The notes under the pieces: model-generated
The model's database searches: none
What the model was told of the DNA's origin: nothing
Seen by the model: the letters and a program-made list of their open reading frames with translations, nothing else
Made by a program: the position numbers and the translations under genes
Part shown: positions 1-8,605 of the stretch, in pieces
How the letters are laid out: each line of letters starts with the position of its first letter
Numbering within the stretch: the stretch's first letter is position 1
Assembly: GCA_039193195.1 (NCBI GenBank)
Contig: JBCCWS010000050.1
Location: forward strand, 1 to 44,170
Direction: 5' to 3'
DNA length: 44,170 nt
From: Pseudomonadota bacterium
GTDB lineage: Bacteria > Pseudomonadota > Gammaproteobacteria > Steroidobacterales > JBCBZW01

Positions 1-42
1 TGTGTTGAACAGTGCACCCTGCGCTGTGGTAACGTCGTCCAT
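1..42 (-). CDS. Transposase N-terminus, 14 codons, partial
   Basis: Reading 42 to 1 on the minus strand gives ATG followed by an open frame translating as MDDVTTAQGALFNT, cut by the contig end. Its position about 100 bp inside a duplicated IS end makes it most likely the start of a transposase. The family cannot be told from 14 residues. An identical copy starts at 44129. Confidence 0.5.
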   Translation of the reverse strand, partial: MDDVTTAQGALFNT

Positions 43-141
43 TGGAAGGCCTTCTTTGTGTCCGAAAGTGCTGTGTCGTAACACCTTTCTAACACATCGA
101 GGGCCTTCTTCTCTTTTGGCTCATGAATAATCCAGGCTAGG
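1..141 (-). mobile_element. Left-hand copy of an IS end (partial, runs off the contig)
   Basis: These 141 bases are the exact reverse complement of 44030-44170, and identity stops abruptly at 142 versus 44029. Read outward on the minus strand, the element begins CCTAGCCTGG at 141, has a leader of about 100 bp, and then a start codon at 42. That is the layout of an insertion sequence end followed by its transposase gene. The CCTAG terminus resembles IS1380-family ends (for example ISEcp1), but the family assignment is tentative. The rest of the element lies outside the window. Confidence 0.8.
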
Positions 142-339
142 ACCCATGCAAGCGTGGCGCACGCGCGCCGGGTCCGCGGCGAGGTGGGTCTGCTTGACTG
201 CACCGATGTCGTCTTTCCTTGCCACGGCTTGGCACCTGCACACTTAGCGGGGGCACGGGCGAAGCGGGTGTTGCCACTCTTTGGGGCCGGGGGCAGACTA
301 GCGCGGAGGCTACGAAGAACCTACCAAGGACCGGCCGCC

Positions 340-2349
340 ATCGACTACATCCGCCCCCTGCTCCTCCTGCTGACCATGCTGGGTACAGTCAGCCAGGCTG
401 CTACGCCGCAACCGGCACGACTCGCCGATTTTGCCGAGCGCCCGTTCCTCAACAACCCCGTGCTCTCACCGGATGGGAGGCGCGTTGCCGTGCTCGTTCA
501 GAACGGGCGCGAGCAGCTAATCGGCGTGATCGACGTCGATGCGGCGGCCGGCAACGACATCGAGTACTTCAGCTTCGGCAGCCGCCATATCTACGGCGCG
601 GACTGGGCAGGCAGCCAACGCTTGCTCGTCAGCACAACGCGCCCCCTGACGAGCGAGGAGTTCGTCTTCGCCGTCACCATGATGCTCGGCGGCGTCACCG
701 ATACGGACCAGATCCTGCGCAACGCGCTGATGGTTCTCGATGTGGCCCGGGGCCGAGCCATGGACATCAACGATTCCTCGTACTTTGACTCGGATCGACT
801 GGTCCATGTGGATCCGAGGGGAGCTTACGTCCTCGCCTATCAGTACCGCTTGCCAAAGCGGGATCCGTTCGTGGTGCGCATCGACCTGAGTTCCGGCGAG
901 GAAGAGATCATTCAAAAGCCCCGCAGGGGCATCGACCAATGGCTGGCGGACAGCGACGGCACCTTGGTCGGTGGCATCAGCTATGCGAAGCGCCGGTGGC
1001 GCCTGCACCTCGCGGACCCAAAGAGCGGCAAGCTCAAGCTGATCCAATCGAAGCGGTACGCGGCCATCGACGGTGAAGTGGTGAGGAGCATCAAGATCGT
1101 GCCCGGCACACGCGAGGGCATCATCCACACGAACAGCCTCACGGGTCGCTTCGCCGCCTACCACTACGACGTTGCCGAAGATGTCATCCTCGAGCCCATC
1201 TTTGAACACTCGGTGGCCGACGTGACCTCGCTTGTCACCGACCCGTCCAACCGGGTGGTCGGCGTTCAGTACGAAGTCGACAAGCTGGAGCAACACTGGA
1301 TCGACCAATCGATCGAAGCGGTGCAGTCGCGCATCGACAAGGCCCTACCCGGACGAATCAACCTCATCACCTCCTTCAGCGACGATCGCAACCGCACCCT
1401 CTTCTACTCGCAGGCCAGCTCCGACCCGGGTTCGTACTACCTCTTCGACCGGGCACGGAACCGGGTCGAACAGCTGCTGAAACCGTACGAGAGGATAGAC
1501 CCCTCTCAGCTCTCCCCCGTCGAACCGATTCAGTACACGGCGCGCGACGGCACGCTCATTCGCGGTTATCTCACGCTGCCTCGCTACGCGCCCAAAGACG
1601 TGCCCCTACCGAGCATCGTTCTACCGCACGGCGGCCCCTTCGCCAGAGACAGCTGGAGCTACAACCCGTGGGTGCAGTTCCTCGCGGATCGCGGCTACGC
1701 GGTGTTGCAACCGAATTTCCGCGGCTCCACCGGTTTCGGTCACGATTTCGTAGAAGCCGGCTACGGCGAGTGGGGACGCAAGATGATCGATGACATCGAC
1801 GATGGCGCCGCCTGGCTCGTGGAGACCGGCGTGGCAGCGCCAGAGCGGATCTGCATCGCCGGCGCGAGCTACGGTGGCTACGCCGCCCTCTGGGCGTCAA
1901 TTCGTCAGCCAGACCGCTACCGCTGCGCCGTGAGCCTCAATGGTGTCACCGATCTCGACACGATGCTGCGCTACGACCGAAAACTGTTCATCGCATCGAG
2001 GTACGCGCAGCGCTGGGAGGAACGCGTGGCGGGCGTAGACCTCGACAACCTGGATCGGGTGTCGCCCACACACCAGGCAGAGCGGATCAAGGTGCCGACG
2101 CTCCTGGTACAAGGCGAGGCGGATCGAAACGTGCCAAAACAGCAGGCTGACATGTACCTTGCGGCCGTCAGGAAGACTGGGACGCCGTGCGTGGAAAGCC
2201 TGTACTTGCCGGGGGCAGATCACAATCTCTCCAGCAGCGAAGACTTCGCCAAGTTCCTCGCACGAATGGAGGTATTCCTCGCGCGGCAGCTTCCGACACC
2301 GCGAAATCCGCGGCCTTCGCTCCATCGCGCAGAGGGCTGCACCTCCTAG
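340..2349 (+). CDS. S9 family (prolyl oligopeptidase-like) secreted peptidase
   Basis: This is a serine peptidase of clan SC, family S9: an N-terminal beta-propeller (about residues 30-390) followed by an alpha/beta-hydrolase domain (about 420-660). The triad is visible: Ser510 in GASYGG, Asp595 in GEADRNVP and His628 in GADHN (numbered from 340). Such enzymes cleave peptides, often after proline, in the periplasm. The start is uncertain. The frame is open back to a GTG at 154, only 12 bp from the IS edge, with another GTG at 268. However, a good signal peptide (DYIRPLLLLLTML...VSQA) begins at an ATC at 340, 9 nt after AAGGA, so either ATC is used or an ATG was lost. The next gene, a kinase, is in the same direction. 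Confidence 0.85.
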   Translation: MDYIRPLLLLLTMLGTVSQAATPQPARLADFAERPFLNNPVLSPDGRRVAVLVQNGREQLIGVIDVDAAAGNDIEYFSFGSRHIYGADWAGSQRLLVSTTRPLTSEEFVFAVTMMLGGVTDTDQILRNALMVLDVARGRAMDINDSSYFDSDRLVHVDPRGAYVLAYQYRLPKRDPFVVRIDLSSGEEEIIQKPRRGIDQWLADSDGTLVGGISYAKRRWRLHLADPKSGKLKLIQSKRYAAIDGEVVRSIKIVPGTREGIIHTNSLTGRFAAYHYDVAEDVILEPIFEHSVADVTSLVTDPSNRVVGVQYEVDKLEQHWIDQSIEAVQSRIDKALPGRINLITSFSDDRNRTLFYSQASSDPGSYYLFDRARNRVEQLLKPYERIDPSQLSPVEPIQYTARDGTLIRGYLTLPRYAPKDVPLPSIVLPHGGPFARDSWSYNPWVQFLADRGYAVLQPNFRGSTGFGHDFVEAGYGEWGRKMIDDIDDGAAWLVETGVAAPERICIAGASYGGYAALWASIRQPDRYRCAVSLNGVTDLDTMLRYDRKLFIASRYAQRWEERVAGVDLDNLDRVSPTHQAERIKVPTLLVQGEADRNVPKQQADMYLAAVRKTGTPCVESLYLPGADHNLSSSEDFAKFLARMEVFLARQLPTPRNPRPSLHRAEGCTS

Positions 2350-2371
2350 AGGTCGCACGCGAGCGGCCGGC

Positions 2372-2391
2372 GGCTCCCTCAGTTGGGAGCT
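2372..2391 (+). terminator. Short hairpin after the S9 peptidase gene
   Basis: GCTCCC (2373-2378) and GGGAGC (2385-2390) form a 6-bp stem with a 6-nt loop, 23 bp after the peptidase stop. There is no T-run, so termination is only a guess. Confidence 0.25.
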
Positions 2392-2500
2392 ACTTGCTCG
2401 CCCGCGCTGACCCCACCGCGTCGCGCCTCGCCGGCATGGACGAGTGCCGCCCGTCGGGGCAGGATGACCCCGACGCATGCGCGTTAGGGAGGAGAGTGCC

Positions 2501-5323
2501 GTGGCGGAACGGGAAGAAGACTACGCGATCGTCGAGTCGCTGATCGACGAACTGCTAGAGCTCACGCCGCAGATGCGCGCGGTGCGGCGCCGTCAGCTTG
2601 CGCAAGAACACCCACCGAAGCTGCTCGAACGCCTCGATGGCCTGCTCGCTGCCGACGCGCGCCTAGAGGGCACTGCCTTTATGGCCGAGCCAGCGATTGA
2701 GGAGCCCACGGAGCCAGCTCCCCGGCGCGCCGATGTTCCCCTACCTATGTCTTTTGATCGCTATCGAGTCTTAGGCCACCTCGGCACGGGCGGTATGGGT
2801 ACGGTGTACCTGGCGGAACAGACCGACCCGGTGGAGCGCCGGGTGGCCCTGAAGGTCACCCATGCCTTCGACTCCCCCCGAGACCGCACACGCTTCGCTC
2901 TCGAGGCGCAAGCGCTGGCGCGGATGGAACATCCGAACATCGCCACGCTCTACGACAGCGGCATCACCTCGGATGGCACGCCCTACGTGGCGATGGAGCT
3001 AGTGCGCGAAGCGCATACCATTCTGCGCTGGTGTGATGATGCGAGAGCCACCGTCGAGCAGCGCCTGCGCCTGTTCCAACAGGTGTGCGCTGGCGTCGCC
3101 CATGCGCACGAGAAGGGCGTCTTGCACCGAGATCTCAAGCCCGCCAACGTGCTGGTCACCGAGATCGATGGGCAGCCCACGGTAAGGGTCATCGATTTTG
3201 GCATCGCCCGCGCCTTCAGCGGTGCCGAGGGCACCCGCGTCTCTCAGGCATCCGTCGCCGGGTCTCCCATCTATATGAGCCCTGAGGCTGTCGGTGCCAC
3301 TGGCAAGGTGGACTTAGACACGCGCAGCGACGTCTACTCGCTCGGACTGCTCCTGTGCGAGCTGATCTCCGGCGAGCTTCCCTTCCCTGCTGATCCCTCC
3401 CTGAACGCGCTCATCGAACGCTTGCGCAGCGAACGCTCGCTCGGACCTGCCGATTGGTTGGGCAAGCAGTCTGTAGAGCAACTGCGCCCCCTAGCTGATG
3501 CGCGAGCGTTAACACCGGCGGGCCTGCAGCGCGCCGTGGTCGGGGACCTCGATGCGATCGTCCTCAAGGCCATCGCCTACGATCGAGAGCAGCGCTACGC
3601 CTCGCCGCGCGACATGGCTAGGGACATCGACCGGCATCTGCGCCACCAACCGATCGATGCCCGCACGCCGGAGTGGCCCTACTACGCGCGCCGCTTCATC
3701 CGCCGCAACCGTGGCGCCGCGGCGATAGCCTCCATCGCCCTGCTCACCCTGGTCGCATTCGCCGCCACCATGACCTTGCAGGCCGGGCGCATCGCAGCGG
3801 AGCGAGACCGCGCCAATCGCGAAGCGCAGGCCAAAGGACTCGTCGCCGACTTCCTCACGGAGTTGTTCAGTCTGGCCGATCCAAACCAGACCAAGGGCGA
3901 GACGGTCACCGCCCGCGAACTGCTCGACCAGGGCGCAGCCAACATCGAGAACTCCCTCGACGCGCAACCGGCAGTCAAGGCGGAGCTCCTCGCAACCATG
4001 GGCGATGCGTATCGAGGCCTGGCCCTGTTCTCCCAAGCGCAGGCCCTGGTGGAGAAGGCCTTGGCGGCGCGACGCGCGCTCTACGGTGAAAACCATCTCG
4101 ACACGCTAGAGACGCTCGGTCAGCTGGGCCTGCTGTTCATCGATACCGGCAGGTATAACGAGGCTGAGACGATCATTGAGCAAACCTACGAGGGCCAACT
4201 CCAGCTGCTAGGCACCGATAGCCAGGAGGCTCTTTGGACTGCCGTTAGCCTGGCGGTCGTCTACGAGCAGCAGGGCCGCTTCGAAGATGCTGCGACGCTA
4301 CTCGAAGACACCCTTCGCAACTACCGCACGCAGCTCGGCGACGACGCCTCCAAGACGCTGATCACCGTCGATCGCCTGGCCCGTGTCTACCGCCGTCTTG
4401 GCCGCTTCGACGAATCCGAGCCCCTGGCCCTCGAGGCCCTGGCAGGGCTGAGGCGTACGCGAGGCGAAGACGATCTACGTACGCTTGATGCCGTCAATGG
4501 CCTCGCCGTGCTCTACGCCATGCAAGGCCGCTACGCCGAATCGGAGCCGTACTTCGAGGAGCTAGTGGAATTGACGAAGGCGAAACTCGGCGATTTACAC
4601 CCCTTCACCTTCGATTCCATGAACAACCTGGCGGCAGTACGTCTCGATCAAGGACGTATCGCAAGCGCTGAGCCTCTACTGATCGCGACTTACCAGGGTC
4701 GCAGGCAAGTCTTCGGGGAGCATCACCCGCGCACGCTGACCGTCCTGATGAACCTCGGACGTGCGCACCTAGAGCTCGGCCGCCACGACCAGGCTGAAGA
4801 GGCCTACTTGCTTTCCTCGCAGGGGCTTAGCGATGCATTGGGAGAAGCTCACCTGTTCACCATAGAAGCGCGCACAGGCCTCGGCGACGTATACCTTGCG
4901 CAGGGCCGTCCTGGTCTGGCCGAGGCGCAGTACATGGAGATAGTGCCCGCGCTGCGTGAGTCCCTGGGTGAGGACCATCCCCAGGCCATCGCCGTCAAGG
5001 GGGGCCTTGCGAAGGCGTTGGCGGGGCTTGGACGCTACGCTGAAGCCGATCCCGTCGCCGAAGGCGCACTAGCGCTCGCACGTGAGGTGCACGGGGACCA
5101 GCATGCCGTCACGGCGGGCGCCGCCGTCGATCACGCCCGCACCCGTGCCGCCTTAGGGGATCATGAGTATGCGCTCTCCCTGCTGACCGAAGCGGCGGCC
5201 GCCGGATACGCCGATGTGGATCTGCTGACGAGCGCCCGGGAGCTTCAGGCGCTGCCCCCGGACGCGCTCGACGTGGTGCTTTCGATGGCGCGCACCAATG
5301 CTGCTGCCACATCCTCCGAGTAA
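2501..5323 (+). CDS. Membrane serine/threonine protein kinase with TPR repeats
   Basis: This is a 940-residue Hanks-type kinase. The kinase domain (about 87-360) has the glycine loop LGTGGMG at 94-100, ATP-binding Lys118, catalytic Asp211 in HRDLKPAN and Asp232 of the DFG motif, so it should be active. A single membrane helix follows at about 404-424. The remainder (about 450-930) is an array of TPR repeats of the type LxxLGxLYxxxGRYxEAE. The kinase therefore faces the cytoplasm and the TPRs should lie on the other side, probably as a protein-binding sensor. GTG at 2501 was chosen because AGGGAGGAG (2486-2494) lies 6 nt upstream; an ATG at 2477 has no such site. The substrate is unknown. Family members often sit near ECF sigma factors, but none is present here. 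Confidence 0.9.
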   Translation: MAEREEDYAIVESLIDELLELTPQMRAVRRRQLAQEHPPKLLERLDGLLAADARLEGTAFMAEPAIEEPTEPAPRRADVPLPMSFDRYRVLGHLGTGGMGTVYLAEQTDPVERRVALKVTHAFDSPRDRTRFALEAQALARMEHPNIATLYDSGITSDGTPYVAMELVREAHTILRWCDDARATVEQRLRLFQQVCAGVAHAHEKGVLHRDLKPANVLVTEIDGQPTVRVIDFGIARAFSGAEGTRVSQASVAGSPIYMSPEAVGATGKVDLDTRSDVYSLGLLLCELISGELPFPADPSLNALIERLRSERSLGPADWLGKQSVEQLRPLADARALTPAGLQRAVVGDLDAIVLKAIAYDREQRYASPRDMARDIDRHLRHQPIDARTPEWPYYARRFIRRNRGAAAIASIALLTLVAFAATMTLQAGRIAAERDRANREAQAKGLVADFLTELFSLADPNQTKGETVTARELLDQGAANIENSLDAQPAVKAELLATMGDAYRGLALFSQAQALVEKALAARRALYGENHLDTLETLGQLGLLFIDTGRYNEAETIIEQTYEGQLQLLGTDSQEALWTAVSLAVVYEQQGRFEDAATLLEDTLRNYRTQLGDDASKTLITVDRLARVYRRLGRFDESEPLALEALAGLRRTRGEDDLRTLDAVNGLAVLYAMQGRYAESEPYFEELVELTKAKLGDLHPFTFDSMNNLAAVRLDQGRIASAEPLLIATYQGRRQVFGEHHPRTLTVLMNLGRAHLELGRHDQAEEAYLLSSQGLSDALGEAHLFTIEARTGLGDVYLAQGRPGLAEAQYMEIVPALRESLGEDHPQAIAVKGGLAKALAGLGRYAEADPVAEGALALAREVHGDQHAVTAGAAVDHARTRAALGDHEYALSLLTEAAAAGYADVDLLTSARELQALPPDALDVVLSMARTNAAATSSE

Positions 5324-5874
5324 CGGGGTCGATCGCGTAGACACCGCCGACCGGTGCCTCGAGCAACGTACGCACTGACCGGCCCCGTCACCTACTAGCG
5401 AGACCAACCGGCGCGACCCGTCCGGGCCCCAGCTGCCATATACCTGTCAGATGCTGTAGCTCGCAATACACCTCCATCCTCGCCAGTAGGCTAACCAGAG
5501 CAAGGCAGATAGCGAGAGAAGGGACTAGGACTCACCGCCGCCTGCACTGCCAGCACTTTTGGTAGGGCGAACGCGTCGATGCTGTTTCCGTGGCAGGCGG
5601 CGGCCTGGCGCCAGCGTCCGAGCCGGAATCACTATCGTCAGTCGTAGGCTCGCCCTCGGCGATGGTGCGATGCATCCACGATTTCAGGGAATGGAGGGTT
5701 AAGTCAAGCGCATGCTACGCAAAGACTAGCCTGACGATGGCTTTCTCTATGCTGAGCGCCACACCTAAACCGGGTAGTACCGGTAGCCAATGACTAGTGC
5801 GTTAGCGATTGATGCGCCTGGGCGCCAGAAGGGTTAGCGTGGGTCCAGCAGGCAGCACTACCCACACGAGGATC
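5324..5874. other. 551-bp intergenic stretch without a supported gene
   Basis: Only short low-quality frames are present, for example 5590-5793, which has no recognisable motif or ribosome site. It presumably holds the promoter of the FG-GAP gene, but I could not identify -35/-10 boxes with confidence. Confidence 0.5.
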
Positions 5875-7650
5875 ATGATGATCAAGCACCCGATGGCGAG
5901 GACGCCAGCACGGCCAACTACCCCGCTCACGGCCGCAGCCATCACAACGCTGGTGGCCACGACCTGCCTCGCACCCCTAGCCGCCGAAGAACCGCATGCA
6001 TCCGCCGCCTTCGAGGCCGGCCTGGCCCTAGGCAAACTGTTCTCCGTGGCCGGTGGAGACGGCACCGAAGGCGTGGTACTACGCGGCTATGAGGATGGCC
6101 TCAACCTAGGCACCTCCGTAGCGCTCGGCGGCGATCTCAACGGCGATGGTATCGACGACCTGCTCATCGGCGGCACCCAGCGCGGATCGGGTATGGGGCC
6201 CGGGCTGGTCTTCGTGGTTTACGGGCGCAGCGATATCGCCGAGGCAGAGGTCGACCTCACCGCCCTCTTTTCCCAATCAGGTGGCGACGGCAGCGACGGT
6301 TTTGTCATCCGAGGCCTCACCCGCCGCGACTGGCTCGGCGGCTCCGTGGAGATTCTCGAAGACTTCGACGGTGACGGCTTAAACGACCTGGCCATGTGCG
6401 CGCGCAACGCCAACCTTGGCCTGGAGAGCCGCGCGGGCGAGTGCTACATCCTGTTTGGCAGGGCAGAGAACTTCCCGCCGCAGTTCGACCTGCGCTCCTT
6501 AGAACCTGCCAACGGAGGCGACGGCAGCGCTGGCGTGATCATCACCAACGACCAGGCGGTAGCCGAGTTGGGTGGATCTCTCGCCGATGTCGGCGACATC
6601 AACGGCGATGGGCTCAGCGACCTTGCCATTGGCGCCCCCAACGCGATGCCCTCGACGGGACGCACACGCGCGGGAGCCGTCTACGTGATCTACGGCAACC
6701 CCCGCGAACTGCCCGCACAAGTGGTGTTGCCCCTGTTGATCGATGGCGTGCGCGGCTTCGAGATCGCCGGCGCCGCTGACGAGGATGGCCTCGGCGATTC
6801 AATCGACGGCGGCCGCGACATCAACGGCGACGGCGTCGACGACTTGATCGTCGGCGCTGGCCAGGCCGCGTTGACGCCCGAGTTCTTCTTCGGCCCCGGT
6901 GAGGCCTATCTGCTGTACGGCCGGACGGAGGGCTTTCCCGCCCTGATCGACGTTGCCGACTTGCGCGAGGCTAACGGCGGTGATGGCAGCCGTGGCGTCG
7001 TCTTTCGGGGCGTAGAGCCCGGCGACCGGCCCGTTTCCTCCGGGGGGCGCCTAGGCTCGGGCGCGGCGCTGGTGGACGACGTCAACGGTGACCACATCCC
7101 AGACCTGCTGCTCGGTGCATCGTCGGAGACCGTCGACGACGTGGTCTTCTCCGGACGCTCCTACCTCATCTTCGGAAAATCTAATCTGCCTGCGCAGATC
7201 GAACTCGCTACGCTGTTCGAGGCCGAGGGAGGCGATGGCTCGACCGGTGTGGTCTTTGGCGGCAAAGCGGACGGCGGATCAGTCGGCGCCAGCGTCGCAG
7301 GGGTTGGCGATATGAACGGGGATGGCCTCGGCGACGTCATTCTCGCCGCCACCATTGCCGACGCACCGGGGCAGTGTTGCGTAGGTAAGCTGTACCTACT
7401 CTTCGGCCGCGATGATTTTGACGCGGAAGAGTTCCTGACGCAGCTCGGGGGCGGCGACGGCAGCCAAGGCGTACTGATCAGAGGCGTTAGCCAAGGCGAT
7501 TCCGCCGGCACCGCGCTGAGCGGTGGCGGTGACTGGAACGGGGATGGGGTCGACGATGTGGTGATCGGCGCGCAGATCGCAAACGCCTTTGGGCTGCTGG
7601 ATGCCGGAGAGGTCTACATCGTGTTCGGCCGGTCGGCGCCGCCGCGCTGA
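5875..7650 (+). CDS. Secreted FG-GAP (integrin-alpha-like) beta-propeller protein
   Basis: This is a 591-residue exported protein. A signal peptide (about 1-37, ending LAPLAAEE) precedes seven FG-GAP repeats, each with a calcium-binding loop of the form DxNGDGxxDLxIGA, such as DLNGDGIDDLLIGG, DINGDGVDDLIVGA and DWNGDGVDDVVIGA. Seven repeats are what is needed for one complete propeller. No anchor, sorting signal or catalytic domain follows. Such proteins usually mediate calcium-dependent adhesion or protein contacts outside the cell. ATG 5875 was chosen over the upstream TTG at 5809 because GAGG lies just before it and the signal peptide fits. A homologue of the same design lies at 29751-31481. 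The gene ends 8 bp before the convergent tatD stop. Confidence 0.85.
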   Translation: MMIKHPMARTPARPTTPLTAAAITTLVATTCLAPLAAEEPHASAAFEAGLALGKLFSVAGGDGTEGVVLRGYEDGLNLGTSVALGGDLNGDGIDDLLIGGTQRGSGMGPGLVFVVYGRSDIAEAEVDLTALFSQSGGDGSDGFVIRGLTRRDWLGGSVEILEDFDGDGLNDLAMCARNANLGLESRAGECYILFGRAENFPPQFDLRSLEPANGGDGSAGVIITNDQAVAELGGSLADVGDINGDGLSDLAIGAPNAMPSTGRTRAGAVYVIYGNPRELPAQVVLPLLIDGVRGFEIAGAADEDGLGDSIDGGRDINGDGVDDLIVGAGQAALTPEFFFGPGEAYLLYGRTEGFPALIDVADLREANGGDGSRGVVFRGVEPGDRPVSSGGRLGSGAALVDDVNGDHIPDLLLGASSETVDDVVFSGRSYLIFGKSNLPAQIELATLFEAEGGDGSTGVVFGGKADGGSVGASVAGVGDMNGDGLGDVILAATIADAPGQCCVGKLYLLFGRDDFDAEEFLTQLGGGDGSQGVLIRGVSQGDSAGTALSGGGDWNGDGVDDVVIGAQIANAFGLLDAGEVYIVFGRSAPPR

Positions 7651-7658
7651 CCGCCCGC

Positions 7659-8528
7659 TCAGCTCTCGCGCACGACGGTCCGCTCAGATCCTCCGCCCCA
7701 GAACAGGCGCTCACTATTGGCGTAGACCGTCGGCAGGAAGTCCTCTACTTCAAGGCCTCGAAATCCGGCCAGATACTCCGCGACGAAGGGCAGGAAGTAT
7801 GGCGCGTTTTTCGTGCCCCGATAGGGCACGGGCGTGAGGTACGGCGAATCGGTCTCGATCACCAGCTGCTCGATGGGCGTGGCCGCCACAACCTCCCGCA
7901 CGTTGTCAGCCGTCTTGAAGGTGGCGATGCCGTTAAAGCCCAAGCTGAACCCTTCGCCCAGACAGTACTCCGCTAGTGGCAAGCCCGAGGTGAAGCTGTG
8001 GATCACGCCCTTGCGCCGCAGCTGACCTGAGAAGTTCGCGAGGATGGCGCGCGTGTCTTCGTCCGCATCACGCGTATGCACGACGATCGGCAGGTCCTGC
8101 TCCACGGCGATGGCCAACTGCGCCTCGAATACCTTTCGTTGCACCGCCCGATCAGCGTGGTCGTAGTAGTAGTCGAGACCGATCTCTCCCACGGCCACCA
8201 CTGCCGGCAGGCGCGCGCGCGCGCGTATGGTCTCGCCGGTCTCCTCGCGATAGTGTTCCGCCTCGTGTGGATGCACGCCCTGGGTGCACCACAGGGCATC
8301 GTTCGTCTGTGCCAGATCGAGGACCGTTTGCAGGTTGTCCGGGGAAACGGCGATCGTCACGATCTTGTCGATCCCCACCTCACGGGCGCGACCCAGGGTT
8401 GCCGCGAGCGCCTCCTGGTCAAGGTAGTCGAGGTGGCAGTGGGTCTCGAACAATGGGTGTTCGAAGCGGGGAATTTCGGGTCGCGCCTTGGCACGCTTGG
8501 ACTTGCCCATGGGCGCAGAGTCTACCAC
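7659..8528 (-). CDS. tatD: TatD family metal-dependent deoxyribonuclease
   Basis: This is a TIM-barrel amidohydrolase-superfamily nuclease. Metal-ligand motifs are visible in order: THCHLD (HxH) near the N-terminus, GEIGLDYYYD, VVHTRDAD and IETDSPYLTP, all typical of TatD/YcfH. Known members have 3'-5' exonuclease activity on DNA and may act in DNA repair or turnover. The start at GTG 8528 is supported by GGGGGAG 8 nt upstream and gives a 289-residue protein with a short basic extension (GKSKRAKARPE). ATG 8510 is the alternative and gives a length nearer the usual 260. It converges on the FG-GAP gene and is divergent from the M20 peptidase 77 bp away. A (GC)n run at about 8213-8225 lies inside the gene. 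Confidence 0.9.
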   Translation of the reverse strand: MVDSAPMGKSKRAKARPEIPRFEHPLFETHCHLDYLDQEALAATLGRAREVGIDKIVTIAVSPDNLQTVLDLAQTNDALWCTQGVHPHEAEHYREETGETIRARARLPAVVAVGEIGLDYYYDHADRAVQRKVFEAQLAIAVEQDLPIVVHTRDADEDTRAILANFSGQLRRKGVIHSFTSGLPLAEYCLGEGFSLGFNGIATFKTADNVREVVAATPIEQLVIETDSPYLTPVPYRGTKNAPYFLPFVAEYLAGFRGLEVEDFLPTVYANSERLFWGGGSERTVVRES

Positions 8529-8605
8529 CGCGTCCGCTCCCCCTTTTGGCGCGCGTCACTCACCGCGTAGAGTGCGTCCCACCGTTCCCGAGTTTGGAGC
8601 CCTTC

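Noticed and set aside
517-1308. Minus-strand open frame inside the S9 peptidase gene
   Set aside because: Antisense shadow with no motif.
5590-5793. Small frame in the intergenic region
   Set aside because: No ribosome site, no motif and ordinary composition.
8213-8225. Short (GC)n run inside tatD as a phase-variation tract
   Set aside because: It encodes the ordinary peptide RARAR and the frame is intact; only about 13 bp long.
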